A stretch of DNA of 64,000 nucleotides. It comes from Streptomyces sp. NBC_00683. Lineage in GTDB: Bacteria; Actinomycetota; Actinomycetes; Streptomycetales; Streptomycetaceae. The notes beneath the pieces are model-generated. The model searched no databases. It saw only the letters and a list, made by a program, of their open reading frames with translations, and was not told the DNA's origin. Positions 19,184 through 27,556 of this stretch are shown here, in pieces (the stretch's first letter is position 1; each line of letters starts with the position of its first letter). The DNA is taken from contig NZ_CP109013.1 in NCBI RefSeq assembly GCF_036226745.1, positions 2,790,001 through 2,854,000 of the forward strand, read 5' to 3'. The position numbers were made by a program, and so were the translations under genes.

Positions 19184-20464
19184 CTAGTCGCCGCGCACGA
19201 TCTGCCGGGCCACCTGCCCGCGCGCGTCGGCGAGTTCCGCGGCGATCCGTCGCTCCCTGCCGTTGTCCGTCACCACGGCCGCAGGCGTGGGCGCACCCGC
19301 GAGCAGGCACTCACGGCGCAGATGTGTCGGCGGATGGGTGTCGTCGACGCTGTGCCCCCTCCGGGCACCGACCCGCCTCTGCCTCTCGTACTCGTGCTCC
19401 GGGATCGACTCCATGTGTGCCGCGAGCAGCTCCCACAGACCGTCCGTCGGCTCCTCGGCCCGGCCGCCGCCGCGCGGGCGGGTCCGGAGCCTGTTGCTCT
19501 CGCGACGCACGGTGATGACGGCCGAGTCCGCGACGAGCAGCCGGTCCAGGAACGCCACGGCCGCTTCGGTGGAACCGGCGCGGGCAGCAACGGAGTCGGC
19601 GAGGTACTCGGCACGCTGCTTGGAACGCAGGGTCAGCTGGTCGAGCAGCATCAGCATGCCCAGGACCAGCGACCGGGGCGCCAGGTAGACCAGGTTCGCC
19701 AGCATCTCGAGCGGCGCCGGATCCTCGGTCGGCCGGAGGTAGTAGTGCCAGGTGGCCAGCGAACGGTACGCGGTCGCGAAGACGATTCCGCGCCGGGTGT
19801 CACCGTTGCTGTAGTGCCCCAGCTCATGGCCCAGCACGGCGATCCTCTGCTGGGGTTCGAGTGTCTCCCACAGGGGCACACCGAGGGTCAGCAGACGGCG
19901 GCCACGTACTCCGCAGGTCCGCACGCCCGCGTTGAAATCGGCATCGACCGCGATCACGTCCACGCTCCTGGTGCCGGCCACCTGAGCGATCTCGTCGATG
20001 AGCCCGTACAGAGCGGGCGCATCGGTGCGGTACAGCAGCAGCCCGTCCTTGGGCAGCCGGGGTATACGCGGCCGCAGACTCCAGGCCAGCGCCAGGAAGA
20101 AGAGCCCCGCCACCACCGGGCCAGGGCTGCCCCATCCGCCCACCACGCACCAGATGCCTCCTGCGGCCAGGGCCACGGTCACACCGTGGACCACGAGTGC
20201 GATCCCGTAGGCGAGGAGAGCCGGTCGGTCCCTCCCCGGGCGCAGCGTCCCGCCCGCGCTCACTTCGGCGAGCAGCCGCTCGCCGTGCCGGCCGGCGAGG
20301 GTACGGCGCACCCTCGCGAGCCGGCCCTGCTGTTCTTCCTCCGGCCCCAACGGGTCCACGTTCCAGTCGCAGTCGCCGCACCAGGCCGGGAACCGGCTGT
20401 CCACCCTGATCCCGGATCCGCACTCCGGGCACTGCTGAGTTGTCTCTCCTGCGTGTGTGCGCAC
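19184..20464 (-). CDS. M48-family membrane metallopeptidase with N-terminal zinc ribbon
   Basis: A 426-residue protein from a GTG at complement 20462-20464; the open frame continues to 20917, but that part is a shadow of trxA. A CxxC...CxxC zinc ribbon (C12, C15, C29, C32) opens the protein. A hydrophobic double span (about 82-130) follows, then an M48 domain with HELGH at 213-217 and the likely third ligand in RAEYLADSVAA. M48 proteins such as HtpX act in membrane protein quality control. It is 104 bp downstream of trxA on the same strand and may be partly co-transcribed. The start is moderately certain, because the upstream GGGGAG is 11 nt away. Confidence 0.83.
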   Translation of the reverse strand: MRTHAGETTQQCPECGSGIRVDSRFPAWCGDCDWNVDPLGPEEEQQGRLARVRRTLAGRHGERLLAEVSAGGTLRPGRDRPALLAYGIALVVHGVTVALAAGGIWCVVGGWGSPGPVVAGLFFLALAWSLRPRIPRLPKDGLLLYRTDAPALYGLIDEIAQVAGTRSVDVIAVDADFNAGVRTCGVRGRRLLTLGVPLWETLEPQQRIAVLGHELGHYSNGDTRRGIVFATAYRSLATWHYYLRPTEDPAPLEMLANLVYLAPRSLVLGMLMLLDQLTLRSKQRAEYLADSVAARAGSTEAAVAFLDRLLVADSAVITVRRESNRLRTRPRGGGRAEEPTDGLWELLAAHMESIPEHEYERQRRVGARRGHSVDDTHPPTHLRRECLLAGAPTPAAVVTDNGRERRIAAELADARGQVARQIVRGD

Positions 20465-20568
20465 CGGAGCCTGCTCCCCATCCCCACGGCCTCTCCCCCG
20501 AGGCCACCCGTTTCCGACCCGGCGAAGCTGATCACGTGGCCGGAACCGAGTAAAGCCCGAGCGTCCCC

Positions 20569-20910
20569 CTACACCGCCGCGAACACGTCCTCCAGCTCCT
20601 GCAGCAGCCGCCGCTTCGGGCGGGCGCCGACCATCGACTTCACCGGTTCGCCGTCCCGGAACACCATCAGCGTCGGCATCGACAGCACCGCGTAGCGGCT
20701 CGTGATGCCGGGGTTGGCGTCCACGTCCAGCTGGACGATCTTGATGCGGCCGGTCTCCTCCGCCGCGATCGCGCTGAGCACCGGGGCGAGCTGGCGGCAG
20801 GGGCCGCACCAGTCCGCGGTGAATTCGACCAGGACCGGGAGGTCCGCTCCCAGGACCTCCTCGTCGAATGTCGTGTCGGTGACCTCTGCGACACCTTCTG
20901 CGTGGATCAT
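20569..20910 (-). CDS. trxA: Thioredoxin
   Basis: A 113-residue thioredoxin with active site WCGPC (C35, C38) and cis-proline motif SMPTL. It reduces protein disulfides in the cytoplasm. Its ribosome-binding site (GGGAGG) overlaps the stop region of the upstream merR gene, with 3 bp between the two frames, so translation is coupled. The operon with a cysteine-containing MerR regulator suggests redox- or thiol-responsive expression. Confidence 0.95.
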   Translation of the reverse strand: MIHAEGVAEVTDTTFDEEVLGADLPVLVEFTADWCGPCRQLAPVLSAIAAEETGRIKIVQLDVDANPGITSRYAVLSMPTLMVFRDGEPVKSMVGARPKRRLLQELEDVFAAV

Positions 20911-20913
20911 CTG

Positions 20914-21318
20914 TCATCCTCCCAGTTCACATCGTGGTTCGGGGCCGCCGGGCCGCTCGGCCGCGGCCTCCAGTTCGGCGCGTGCCAGCTGTGCGCCCAC
21001 CTCCGTACGGACCGTCCGCAGCTGCCCGATGAGCGAGTCGAGCTCGTCGAGCTTGCGGCGGTAGACGGCCAGGGACGCGGGGCAGGCGTCGCCCGCCGGG
21101 TGGCCGGCGCGCAGGCAGTCGACGAAGGGGCGGGTCTCCTCCAGGTCGAACCCGAAGTCCTGGAGGGTCCGGATCTGCTGGATCAGCCGCAGGTCGCCCT
21201 CGTCGTAGGTGCGGTAGCCGTTCTCCGCGCGGCGTGCGTGCAGCAGGCCTCGCGACTCGTAGTACCGCAGCGTCCGTGTTGTCGTCCCGGCGCGTTCGGC
21301 CAGTTCCCCGATTCGCAT
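20914..21318 (-). CDS. MerR-family regulator with a C-terminal cysteine pair
   Basis: A 134-residue MerR protein. The winged HTH is at the N-terminus (MRIGELAERAGTTTRTLRYY), followed by a dimerisation helix. The effector region has C68 and C79, ten residues apart, with H73 between (DCLRAGHPAGDACP). This fits a thiol, redox or metal sensor, but the ligand is not known. It is the first gene of an operon with trxA and has a perfect dyad in its own promoter, so it probably regulates itself and trxA. Confidence 0.9.
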   Translation of the reverse strand: MRIGELAERAGTTTRTLRYYESRGLLHARRAENGYRTYDEGDLRLIQQIRTLQDFGFDLEETRPFVDCLRAGHPAGDACPASLAVYRRKLDELDSLIGQLRTVRTEVGAQLARAELEAAAERPGGPEPRCELGG

Positions 21319-21332
21319 ACGGCGACGGTAAT

Positions 21333-21352
21333 CCTTGACGTCGGCGTCAAGG
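21333..21352 (-). promoter_or_regulatory. MerR-type operator in the merR-trxA promoter
   Basis: Perfect dyad CCTTGACGtcggCGTCAAGG ends 15 bp before the merR start codon. It includes a TTGACG that can serve as -35. Long dyads between or over -35 and -10 are typical of MerR-family control. Confidence 0.7.
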
Positions 21353-21444
21353 CAAGGGACCGGACGGGAGGGGGCGCCCGGCCCGTCGGGGAAGTTGAAG
21401 CGGCCAGGGCCATTGACGGCCGCCCCCGGTGCCTCTAAATACTC

Positions 21445-21460
21445 TTGAGAGCGCTCTCAA
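21445..21460 (+). promoter_or_regulatory. LacI-type operator upstream of the GH16 gene
   Basis: Perfect 16-bp palindrome TTGAGAGCGCTCTCAA lies 37 bp before the start codon. It has the central GAGAGCGCTCTC shape of LacI/CebR-family sugar repressor sites. No lacI-type gene is in the window. Confidence 0.7.
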
Positions 21461-21497
21461 AAGCAACCTTCCCCGCACGCCCCCACCGGAGGTTCCC

Positions 21498-22958
21498 TTG
21501 CGTACGAGCCGCACGATCCCCCACAGACGTACGACCGTCCTCTCCGCCCTCACCGCCCTGGCCCTCACCCTCGCCGGGGTGATCACCGTCGCCGGATCCG
21601 GGCCCGCCCGTGGTGACGTGCCGACCACCCCCGGGTGGAACCTGCAGTGGAGCGACGACTTCAACGGCGCGAACCGCAGCCTGCCCTCCTCCGCGAACTG
21701 GCAGATCGACACAGGTCACGGCTATCCCGGCGGCCCCGGCAACTGGGGCACCGGGGAGATCCAGAACTACACCGCGAGCCCCGACAACGTCAGCCTCGAC
21801 GGCAGCGGCAACCTCCGCATCACCCCGCTCCGCGACGGCGCGGGCAACTGGACCTCCGGCCGCATCGAGACCAGGAGGGCCGACTTCAAGGCCCCGGCCG
21901 GCGGCACCCTGCGCATCGAGGGCCGCGTCCAGATGCCGAACGTCACCGGCAACGCGGCCCTGGGCTACTGGCCCGCCTTCTGGGCGCTCGGCTCCCCCTA
22001 CCGCGGCAACTACTGGAACTGGCCGGGCATCGGCGAGTTCGACATCATGGAGAACGTCAACGGGATCAACTCCGTCTGGGGCGTGCTCCACTGCGGGGTC
22101 AACCCGGGCGGCCCCTGCAACGAGACCACCGGCCTCGGCAACAGCCGCACCTGCCCCGGCGCGAGCTGCCAGTCCGCCTTCCACACGTACCGCTTCGAGT
22201 GGGACCGCGCCGTCACCCCCAACGCCCTGCGCTGGTACGTGGACGGCCAGCTCTTCCACAGCGTCACCCAGAGCCAGCTGGACGCCGGGACGTGGGCGAA
22301 CATGACGGACCACGCCGGGTACTTCCTCCTGCTGAACCTCGCGATCGGCGGCGCCTTCCCGAACGCGCTCGGCGGCTCGACCCCGACCGCCGAGACGGTG
22401 CCGGGCCGACCGATGCTGGTGGACTACGTGGGCGTCTGGACCAAGGGTGGCGGCGGGACCACCGACCCGCCCACCGACCCGCCGTCCGGCTCCTCCACCC
22501 TCGCCCTGCGCAGCGCCGGAGGCCTGGGCGCCGCCCAGTCCGCAGCCTCGTCGGTGACGGTCGCCTCGGCGGGCGGCGGCAACTACGACGGCACCCCGCA
22601 CAGTCCGCAGACCTTCACCGCGACGGGCATCACCCGGGCGTACGACGGTGGCGCCACCCAGTTCGACGTGTTCGCGGACTCGGGCACCACCGTTGCCAAC
22701 GGGCAACAAGTACGGGTGAGTTACGACCGCACAGGTGACGGGACCTGGGACCGCACGGAGACGTACAACTACTTCGCCACCGATCCCGTCAACGGGTACG
22801 AGCACTACACCCAGGCCAAGGGCCTCAAGTCCTCCACCGGCAGCCACGGCAACCTGGCCAACGGCACGGTGAAGGTCGAGATCTGGAACGCCATCGGCAA
22901 CGGTACGGGCACCGTCGGCGTCGGCAACCAGTCGGTCGTCCACATCCCCTACGGCTGA
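21498..22958 (+). CDS. Secreted GH16 beta-glucanase (laminarinase type) with C-terminal module
   Basis: A 486-residue exported protein from a TTG start with GGAGG 5 nt upstream; the frame upstream of it runs through the operator and is not coding. The signal peptide is about 1-39. The GH16 domain (about 45-335) has the catalytic motif GEFDIMEN, with E180 as nucleophile and E185 as acid/base. This fits endo-1,3- or 1,3(4)-beta-glucanase activity. After a Thr/Pro/Gly linker, the last 130 residues form a beta-rich module (STLALRSAGGLGAAQSAASS...) that may bind carbohydrate; I do not assign it to a CBM family. The sugar-type operator implies induction by glucan fragments. Confidence 0.92.
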   Translation: MRTSRTIPHRRTTVLSALTALALTLAGVITVAGSGPARGDVPTTPGWNLQWSDDFNGANRSLPSSANWQIDTGHGYPGGPGNWGTGEIQNYTASPDNVSLDGSGNLRITPLRDGAGNWTSGRIETRRADFKAPAGGTLRIEGRVQMPNVTGNAALGYWPAFWALGSPYRGNYWNWPGIGEFDIMENVNGINSVWGVLHCGVNPGGPCNETTGLGNSRTCPGASCQSAFHTYRFEWDRAVTPNALRWYVDGQLFHSVTQSQLDAGTWANMTDHAGYFLLLNLAIGGAFPNALGGSTPTAETVPGRPMLVDYVGVWTKGGGGTTDPPTDPPSGSSTLALRSAGGLGAAQSAASSVTVASAGGGNYDGTPHSPQTFTATGITRAYDGGATQFDVFADSGTTVANGQQVRVSYDRTGDGTWDRTETYNYFATDPVNGYEHYTQAKGLKSSTGSHGNLANGTVKVEIWNAIGNGTGTVGVGNQSVVHIPYG

Positions 22959-22965
22959 TCAGGGG

Positions 22966-24201
22966 TCAGGAGGTCCTGAGGTAACAGGTGTAGGAGCCTG
23001 TCACCGTCGTCTCCGTCACTCCTCCGCTGTTGCTGAACTCCAGGTTGGAGGCGCCCACGAAACTGAAGCCCTCCGCGTAACGGCCGCCGCGCCGCCAGTC
23101 CTCCGGCGCGGCGGCAGACGCCCGCTCGCACTGCGCCCTGCCGTACCCCTCGGCGCTTCTGTCTTCCTGCGTCCCCGGGAAGGTCCTGTCCACCTTCACC
23201 TGGGCCAGTACCCGCAGTTCGTGCTTGCCCTTGCAGTCGACGGGCCTTACGACCACCGTGGAGCCGAGCCCCGTGTCACTGCTGGTGGCACACCGGCCCT
23301 TCTTGAGCGTGGCCACGGGAGCCAGCGCCGTGCGGGCGTCCACGACCGGCTCGCCGCTGCTGTCCGGGCCCTTGCCCTTCACCGGCTTGCCGAAGGCGCT
23401 GAGTTCGTACGCCGCGTGCAGCCGCTTCACATGGACGAGGGCCATCCGCTCGTGCAGACGGGCCAGGACGGGCCCGAGGTCGGCATCGGCCGAGGCCAGG
23501 CGGCCGTCGCCGTCCAGACGCACCGTCAGCTGGACGGGGTCCGTTCCCCAGTCGCTCTGCAGGCTCTGGAGGTCACGGGGGAGCACTTCCGCGGCGACCT
23601 CGGGAAGCACGGTCACCCGGTACACCCGGCTGCCGTCCGCCCGGCGCTCGGGCTTCTCCCTGGGAATCACCCGCGGGACGATATCGGCGAGGGTCCCGCT
23701 GTACGGGGCCACGTCACCGGCTGCATGCGCCGCGATCACACCGGTGGTCTCGCCGAGTTCGTTGACGGCTTCGGGGGTGTACTTCAGCCAGGCGGAGTCG
23801 CCGTTGCGGACGTAGACGTCGTCCTCGGCGGTGGCCACGGTCTGCTCTCCCTCGGGGGCCGATCCCTGGAGGGACTCCAGGTCCTGCTCCGGGAAGCGCG
23901 GGTTCGCCCTGAAGCCGAGCTTCGCGAGCGACGTCCCCCGCTCGTAGTCCTGGATCCCCTTCGCCCGGTGCACGGCGTCGCCGCCCGCCGCCTCGTAGGT
24001 CAGCGTCGACAGGAAGCCGGCGGTGCCCGCGTCGCGGGTGGCGTCCGTCGCCGCTTGGAACTGCTCGGCGAGCGGCAGCCCGTAGACCGTCCTGCCGGGG
24101 TCGGGCTGCTCCGGGGCGCCGCATCCGGCCATGGCGACGATGGCCGGCAGCAGCAGTGCGACCGCGGCTCCCCGGTGTCGTGCGGTCTTCAGTGTCCCCA
24201 C
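22966..24201 (-). CDS. Secreted lipoprotein, LppX-like N-terminus and septum-formation-like C-terminus
   Basis: A 411-residue protein from a GTG at complement 24199-24201. The signal peptide ends in a lipobox (VAMAGC), so it should be anchored to the outer face of the membrane. The middle part (about 45-270) resembles the LppX/LprG-like fold of actinobacterial lipoproteins (DATRDAGTAGFLSTLTYEAAG and repeated beta strands). The C-terminal 115 residues carry four cysteines and a VDCKGKHELRVLAQVKVD stretch resembling septum-formation domains. It is convergent with the GH16 gene, only 7 bp between stop codons. The function is unknown, and the start codon has only a weak ribosome-binding site. Confidence 0.72.
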   Translation of the reverse strand: MGTLKTARHRGAAVALLLPAIVAMAGCGAPEQPDPGRTVYGLPLAEQFQAATDATRDAGTAGFLSTLTYEAAGGDAVHRAKGIQDYERGTSLAKLGFRANPRFPEQDLESLQGSAPEGEQTVATAEDDVYVRNGDSAWLKYTPEAVNELGETTGVIAAHAAGDVAPYSGTLADIVPRVIPREKPERRADGSRVYRVTVLPEVAAEVLPRDLQSLQSDWGTDPVQLTVRLDGDGRLASADADLGPVLARLHERMALVHVKRLHAAYELSAFGKPVKGKGPDSSGEPVVDARTALAPVATLKKGRCATSSDTGLGSTVVVRPVDCKGKHELRVLAQVKVDRTFPGTQEDRSAEGYGRAQCERASAAAPEDWRRGGRYAEGFSFVGASNLEFSNSGGVTETTVTGSYTCYLRTS

Positions 24202-24321
24202 CCCTTGTGCCTGGTCAGGACACCTCTTGCGCCTGTTCAGAACAGCGATACTGCTCGGGCCTGCCACACGGCACCAGCACGGAATGATCACGCTGTCCCC
24301 ACGCCCGTCGCGGGACATACG

Positions 24322-24359
24322 CGAGCGGCCGGTACGGGACCTCCCGTACCGGCCGCTCG
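24322..24359 (-). terminator. Terminator after dctA
   Basis: Near-perfect hairpin with 18-bp arms (CGAGCGGCCGGTACGGGA and complement) lies 9 nt past the dctA stop. Confidence 0.9.
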
Positions 24360-24368
24360 GTTCGCTCG

Positions 24369-25748
24369 TTACGCCTTCACCAGCGAGGGCTGCTCCTCGC
24401 CGCCGTCCCTGGACCCGGGGACGAGCGCTTCCGGGGCGTGCGGCTCCGCGGGGCCCTCGTCCACGATCATCTTCTCGTCGAACGGCAGATGGCCGGAGAG
24501 GACCTCGTCCACCCGCGCCCGGTCGATCTCCTTGGTCCAGGTGCCGACCAGCACCGTGGCGACCGCGTTGCCCGCGAAGTTCGTCAGGGCGCGGGCCTCG
24601 CTCATGAAGCGGTCGATGCCGACGATCAGGCCGACGCCGTCGACCAGTTCGGGGCGGTGGGACTGCAGGCCGCCCGCGAGGGTGGCCAGCCCGGCGCCGG
24701 TGACGCCCGCGGCGCCCTTCGAGGCGATCACCATGAAGATCAGCAGCGAGATCTGCTCGCTGATGCTCAGCGGGTCGCCCGTCGCGTTGGCGATGAAGAG
24801 CGAGGCCATCGTCAGGTAGATCGCGGTGCCGTCGAGGTTGAAGGAGTAGCCGGTCGGCACGGTGATGCCGACGACGGGCTTGCTGATGCCCATGTGCTCC
24901 ATCTTCGCGATCAGCCGCGGCAGGGCCGACTCGGAGGAGGAGGTGGAGAGGATCAGCAGGAACTCGCGGCCCAGGTACTTCAGCAGGGCGAAGATGTTGA
25001 CCCCCGCCACCACCCGCAGGATCGCGCCCAGGATCACGAACACGAAGAGCGCGCAGGTGACGTAGAAGCCGACCATGATGATCGCGAGGGACTTCAGCGC
25101 GTCCACGCCGGTCTCGCCGACCACCGCCGCGATCGCTCCGAACGCGCCGACCGGGGCCGCCCACATGATCATGGCGAGGATGCGGAACACGAGGCGCTGG
25201 ATGTGGCCGATGCCGCGCAGGACCGGTTCGCCGGCCGAACCCATGGCCTGCAGGGCGAAGCCCGCCAACAGGGCGATGAGCAGGGTCTGCAGGACCTCGC
25301 CCTCGGTGAAGGCCGAGACCATGGTGGTCGGGATGACGCCGAGCAGGAAGTCCACCGTGGACTCGCTCGCCCCCGCCGCCTGCTCCTCACCGGCGGCGCG
25401 TGCCGCGTCGGTGAGGTGGAGGCTGGAGCCGGGCTCCAGGATGTTGCCGACGACCAGGCCGATGGCCAGGGCGACGGTCGACATCACCAGGAAGTAGCCG
25501 AGGGCGAGACCGCCGACGGCGCCGACCTTGGCGGCCTTGCGTACGGAGCCGACGCCCAGCACGATCGTGCAGAAGATGATCGGCGAGATCATCATCTTGA
25601 TGAGGTTGACGAACCCGGTGCCGATGGGCTTGAGCTCCACGGCCACGCCCGGTGCGATGAAGCCGACCGCGATGCCCAGCACCACGGCGGCGATCACAGC
25701 CAGGTAGAGATAGTGCGTTCGGTCCCGTCGTGCGACTTTCTCTGCCAC
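24369..25748 (-). CDS. dctA: C4-dicarboxylate:cation symporter
   Basis: A 459-residue membrane protein of the DAACS/SLC1 family, importing succinate, fumarate or malate with protons or sodium. The GTG start has GAGGAG 7 nt upstream. Eight hydrophobic segments and the family signatures are visible: the serine-rich hairpin LILSTSSSESALPRLIAKME, the GYSFNLDGTAIYLT motif and the second hairpin region ASKGAAGVTGAG. It is divergent from a CitA/DcuS-type two-component system, which by analogy probably senses dicarboxylates and controls it. A Crp-like palindrome lies in the shared promoter region. Confidence 0.93.
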   Translation of the reverse strand: MAEKVARRDRTHYLYLAVIAAVVLGIAVGFIAPGVAVELKPIGTGFVNLIKMMISPIIFCTIVLGVGSVRKAAKVGAVGGLALGYFLVMSTVALAIGLVVGNILEPGSSLHLTDAARAAGEEQAAGASESTVDFLLGVIPTTMVSAFTEGEVLQTLLIALLAGFALQAMGSAGEPVLRGIGHIQRLVFRILAMIMWAAPVGAFGAIAAVVGETGVDALKSLAIIMVGFYVTCALFVFVILGAILRVVAGVNIFALLKYLGREFLLILSTSSSESALPRLIAKMEHMGISKPVVGITVPTGYSFNLDGTAIYLTMASLFIANATGDPLSISEQISLLIFMVIASKGAAGVTGAGLATLAGGLQSHRPELVDGVGLIVGIDRFMSEARALTNFAGNAVATVLVGTWTKEIDRARVDEVLSGHLPFDEKMIVDEGPAEPHAPEALVPGSRDGGEEQPSLVKA

Positions 25749-25815
25749 GGTGGTCTCCTCGGGGTTTGCGGTCGCTCCCCCGTCCCAGGGGGCCCCGGTG
25801 ACTATTCACTTCCCT

Positions 25816-25829
25816 GTGACCGCGGTCAC
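25816..25829. promoter_or_regulatory. Crp-like palindrome between dctA and the sensor kinase
   Basis: Perfect palindrome GTGACCGCGGTCAC, preceded by T, matches TGTGA-N6-TCAC and the GTG-N6-GNCAC motif I recall for Streptomyces Crp. It is 68 bp from the dctA start and 75 bp from the kinase start. Confidence 0.5.
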
Positions 25830-25903
25830 CCTTGCGTTCATATCGTTCACGGACGCTTTCGAGCCACCTTGGGCCGGTGGGTGCCGCCGTGCAGACTGGG
25901 GCC

Positions 25904-27556
25904 ATGCGCCTGTCCCGTACGCTCCCCCGCAGTCTGGCCGGCCAGCTCTTCGCGATGCAGGCCCTGCTCGTGGCCGCGGTCGTGGCCGGGTGCGCCTTCT
26001 TCGCGTACGCCTCCGGCCGTGCACAGGCGGAGGAGACCGCGGACCGGCAGGTACGGGCCGCCGCTCTCGCCATGGCCGGATCCCCGTCCGTGCGGGAAGC
26101 GATCCGTACCCCGAACCCCACCGCCGTACTCCAGCCGTACGCGGAGCGGGTCCGCGCGGACACCGGGATCACCTTCGTCACGATCATGGATCCGAACCGG
26201 GTGCGCTGGACCCATCCGCACCCCTCGGAGATCGGCAGGACCTTCATCGGGAACACCGCCCCGGCCCTGCGCGGTGAGACCTTCACGGAGACGTACACCG
26301 GCACCCTGGGGCCGTCGATACGGGTCGTCACACCGATCCGTGACGGGGGCCGGATCGTCGGCCTGGTCAGCGCCGGCATCACCGTCGACCGGGTCTCCAA
26401 CCAGGTACGCGAACAGCTCGGCGCCCTGGGCATGGCGGCGGGCGCGGCGCTGGCGCTCGGCGGGCTCGGCACGTACGTGATCAACGCCAGGCTGCGCCGG
26501 CACACGCATGGGATGAACGCCCGCGAGCTGGGCCGGATGCACGATTACCACGAAGCCGCCCTGCACGCGGTGCGTGAGGGGCTGCTGATGCTGGACGGAC
26601 AGCGCCGGATCGCGCTGATCAACGATGCGGGCCGGGAGCTGCTGGGACTGGCACCGGGTTCGGTCGGGCGGAAGGTCGACGAGCTCGCCCTCCCCCGGCC
26701 GCTGACCGGGGCGCTCCTGGCGTCCGAGCCGCGGGTCGACGAGGTCCATCTGACCTCGGACCGGGTCATCGTCCTCAACACCAGCCCCGTCGTGGGCGGG
26801 GAGAAGCGCGGCACGGTGGTGACGCTGCGGGACCACACGGAGCTGCAGGCCCTGTCGGGCGAGCTCGACTCGGAGCGCGGCTTCACGCAGGCACTGCGCT
26901 CGCAGGCGCACGAGGCGGCCAACAGGCTGCACACCGTGGTGTCACTGATCGAACTGGGCCGGGTCGAGGAGGCGGTGGACTTCGCGACGGCGGAGCTGGA
27001 GCTTGCGCAGGTCCTGACCGACCGGGTCGTCGGGGCGGTCGCCGAACCGGTGCTGGCCGCGCTGCTGCTCGGCAAGGCGGCGCAGGCCAACGAGCGCGGT
27101 GTGGAGCTCGTTCTCGCGGAGGACAGCCTGATCGACGACGGGGCGCTGCCACCGGCTCTCGCGCCGCGTGATCTGGTGACGGTCCTGGGCAATCTGATCG
27201 ACAACGCGGTGGACGCGGCGTCGGAGACGGGAGCGGGAGGCGGAGGCGTGCCCGTACCCGCCCAGCGCGGCACGACGCGGCCACGGGTCACCGTCACCGC
27301 GCTGACCGACGACGGTGAGCTGCTGCTGAGGGTCGCCGACACGGGGCCCGGAGTCGGCCCGGACGACGTGGACGAGGTGTTCCGGCGCGGCTGGACGACG
27401 CACGGTGCGGACCGCGGGCTCGGGCTGGCGCTGGTGCGGCAGGCGGTCCTGCGCAACGGCGGGACGGTGGTCCTGGGCCGGGCGAAGGACGGCGGCGCGG
27501 AGTTCACGGTGCGGCTGCCCCTGACCGGCCGGCCGGCGCAGGCGGTACGGGCATGA
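25904..27556 (+). CDS. Sensor histidine kinase, CitA/DcuS family
   Basis: A 550-residue membrane sensor. TM1 is about 14-35, and an extracytoplasmic PASp/Cache ligand domain (36-168) contains the family motif RWTHPHPSEIGRTFIGN. TM2 is about 173-195, followed by a cytoplasmic PAS region (about 205-315). The SpoB-type dimerisation helix has phospho-acceptor H336 (QAHEAANRLH), and the HATPase has N-box NLIDNAVDA. It likely senses C4-dicarboxylate or citrate and phosphorylates the response regulator whose start overlaps its stop (ATGA). It is divergent from dctA. Confidence 0.92.
   Translation: MRLSRTLPRSLAGQLFAMQALLVAAVVAGCAFFAYASGRAQAEETADRQVRAAALAMAGSPSVREAIRTPNPTAVLQPYAERVRADTGITFVTIMDPNRVRWTHPHPSEIGRTFIGNTAPALRGETFTETYTGTLGPSIRVVTPIRDGGRIVGLVSAGITVDRVSNQVREQLGALGMAAGAALALGGLGTYVINARLRRHTHGMNARELGRMHDYHEAALHAVREGLLMLDGQRRIALINDAGRELLGLAPGSVGRKVDELALPRPLTGALLASEPRVDEVHLTSDRVIVLNTSPVVGGEKRGTVVTLRDHTELQALSGELDSERGFTQALRSQAHEAANRLHTVVSLIELGRVEEAVDFATAELELAQVLTDRVVGAVAEPVLAALLLGKAAQANERGVELVLAEDSLIDDGALPPALAPRDLVTVLGNLIDNAVDAASETGAGGGGVPVPAQRGTTRPRVTVTALTDDGELLLRVADTGPGVGPDDVDEVFRRGWTTHGADRGLGLALVRQAVLRNGGTVVLGRAKDGGAEFTVRLPLTGRPAQAVRA

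Noticed and set aside
20465..20917. Extension of the M48 protease through trxA
   Set aside because: That part is out of frame with a clear thioredoxin gene and is Arg/Gly-rich. The zinc ribbon starts after the GTG at 20464.
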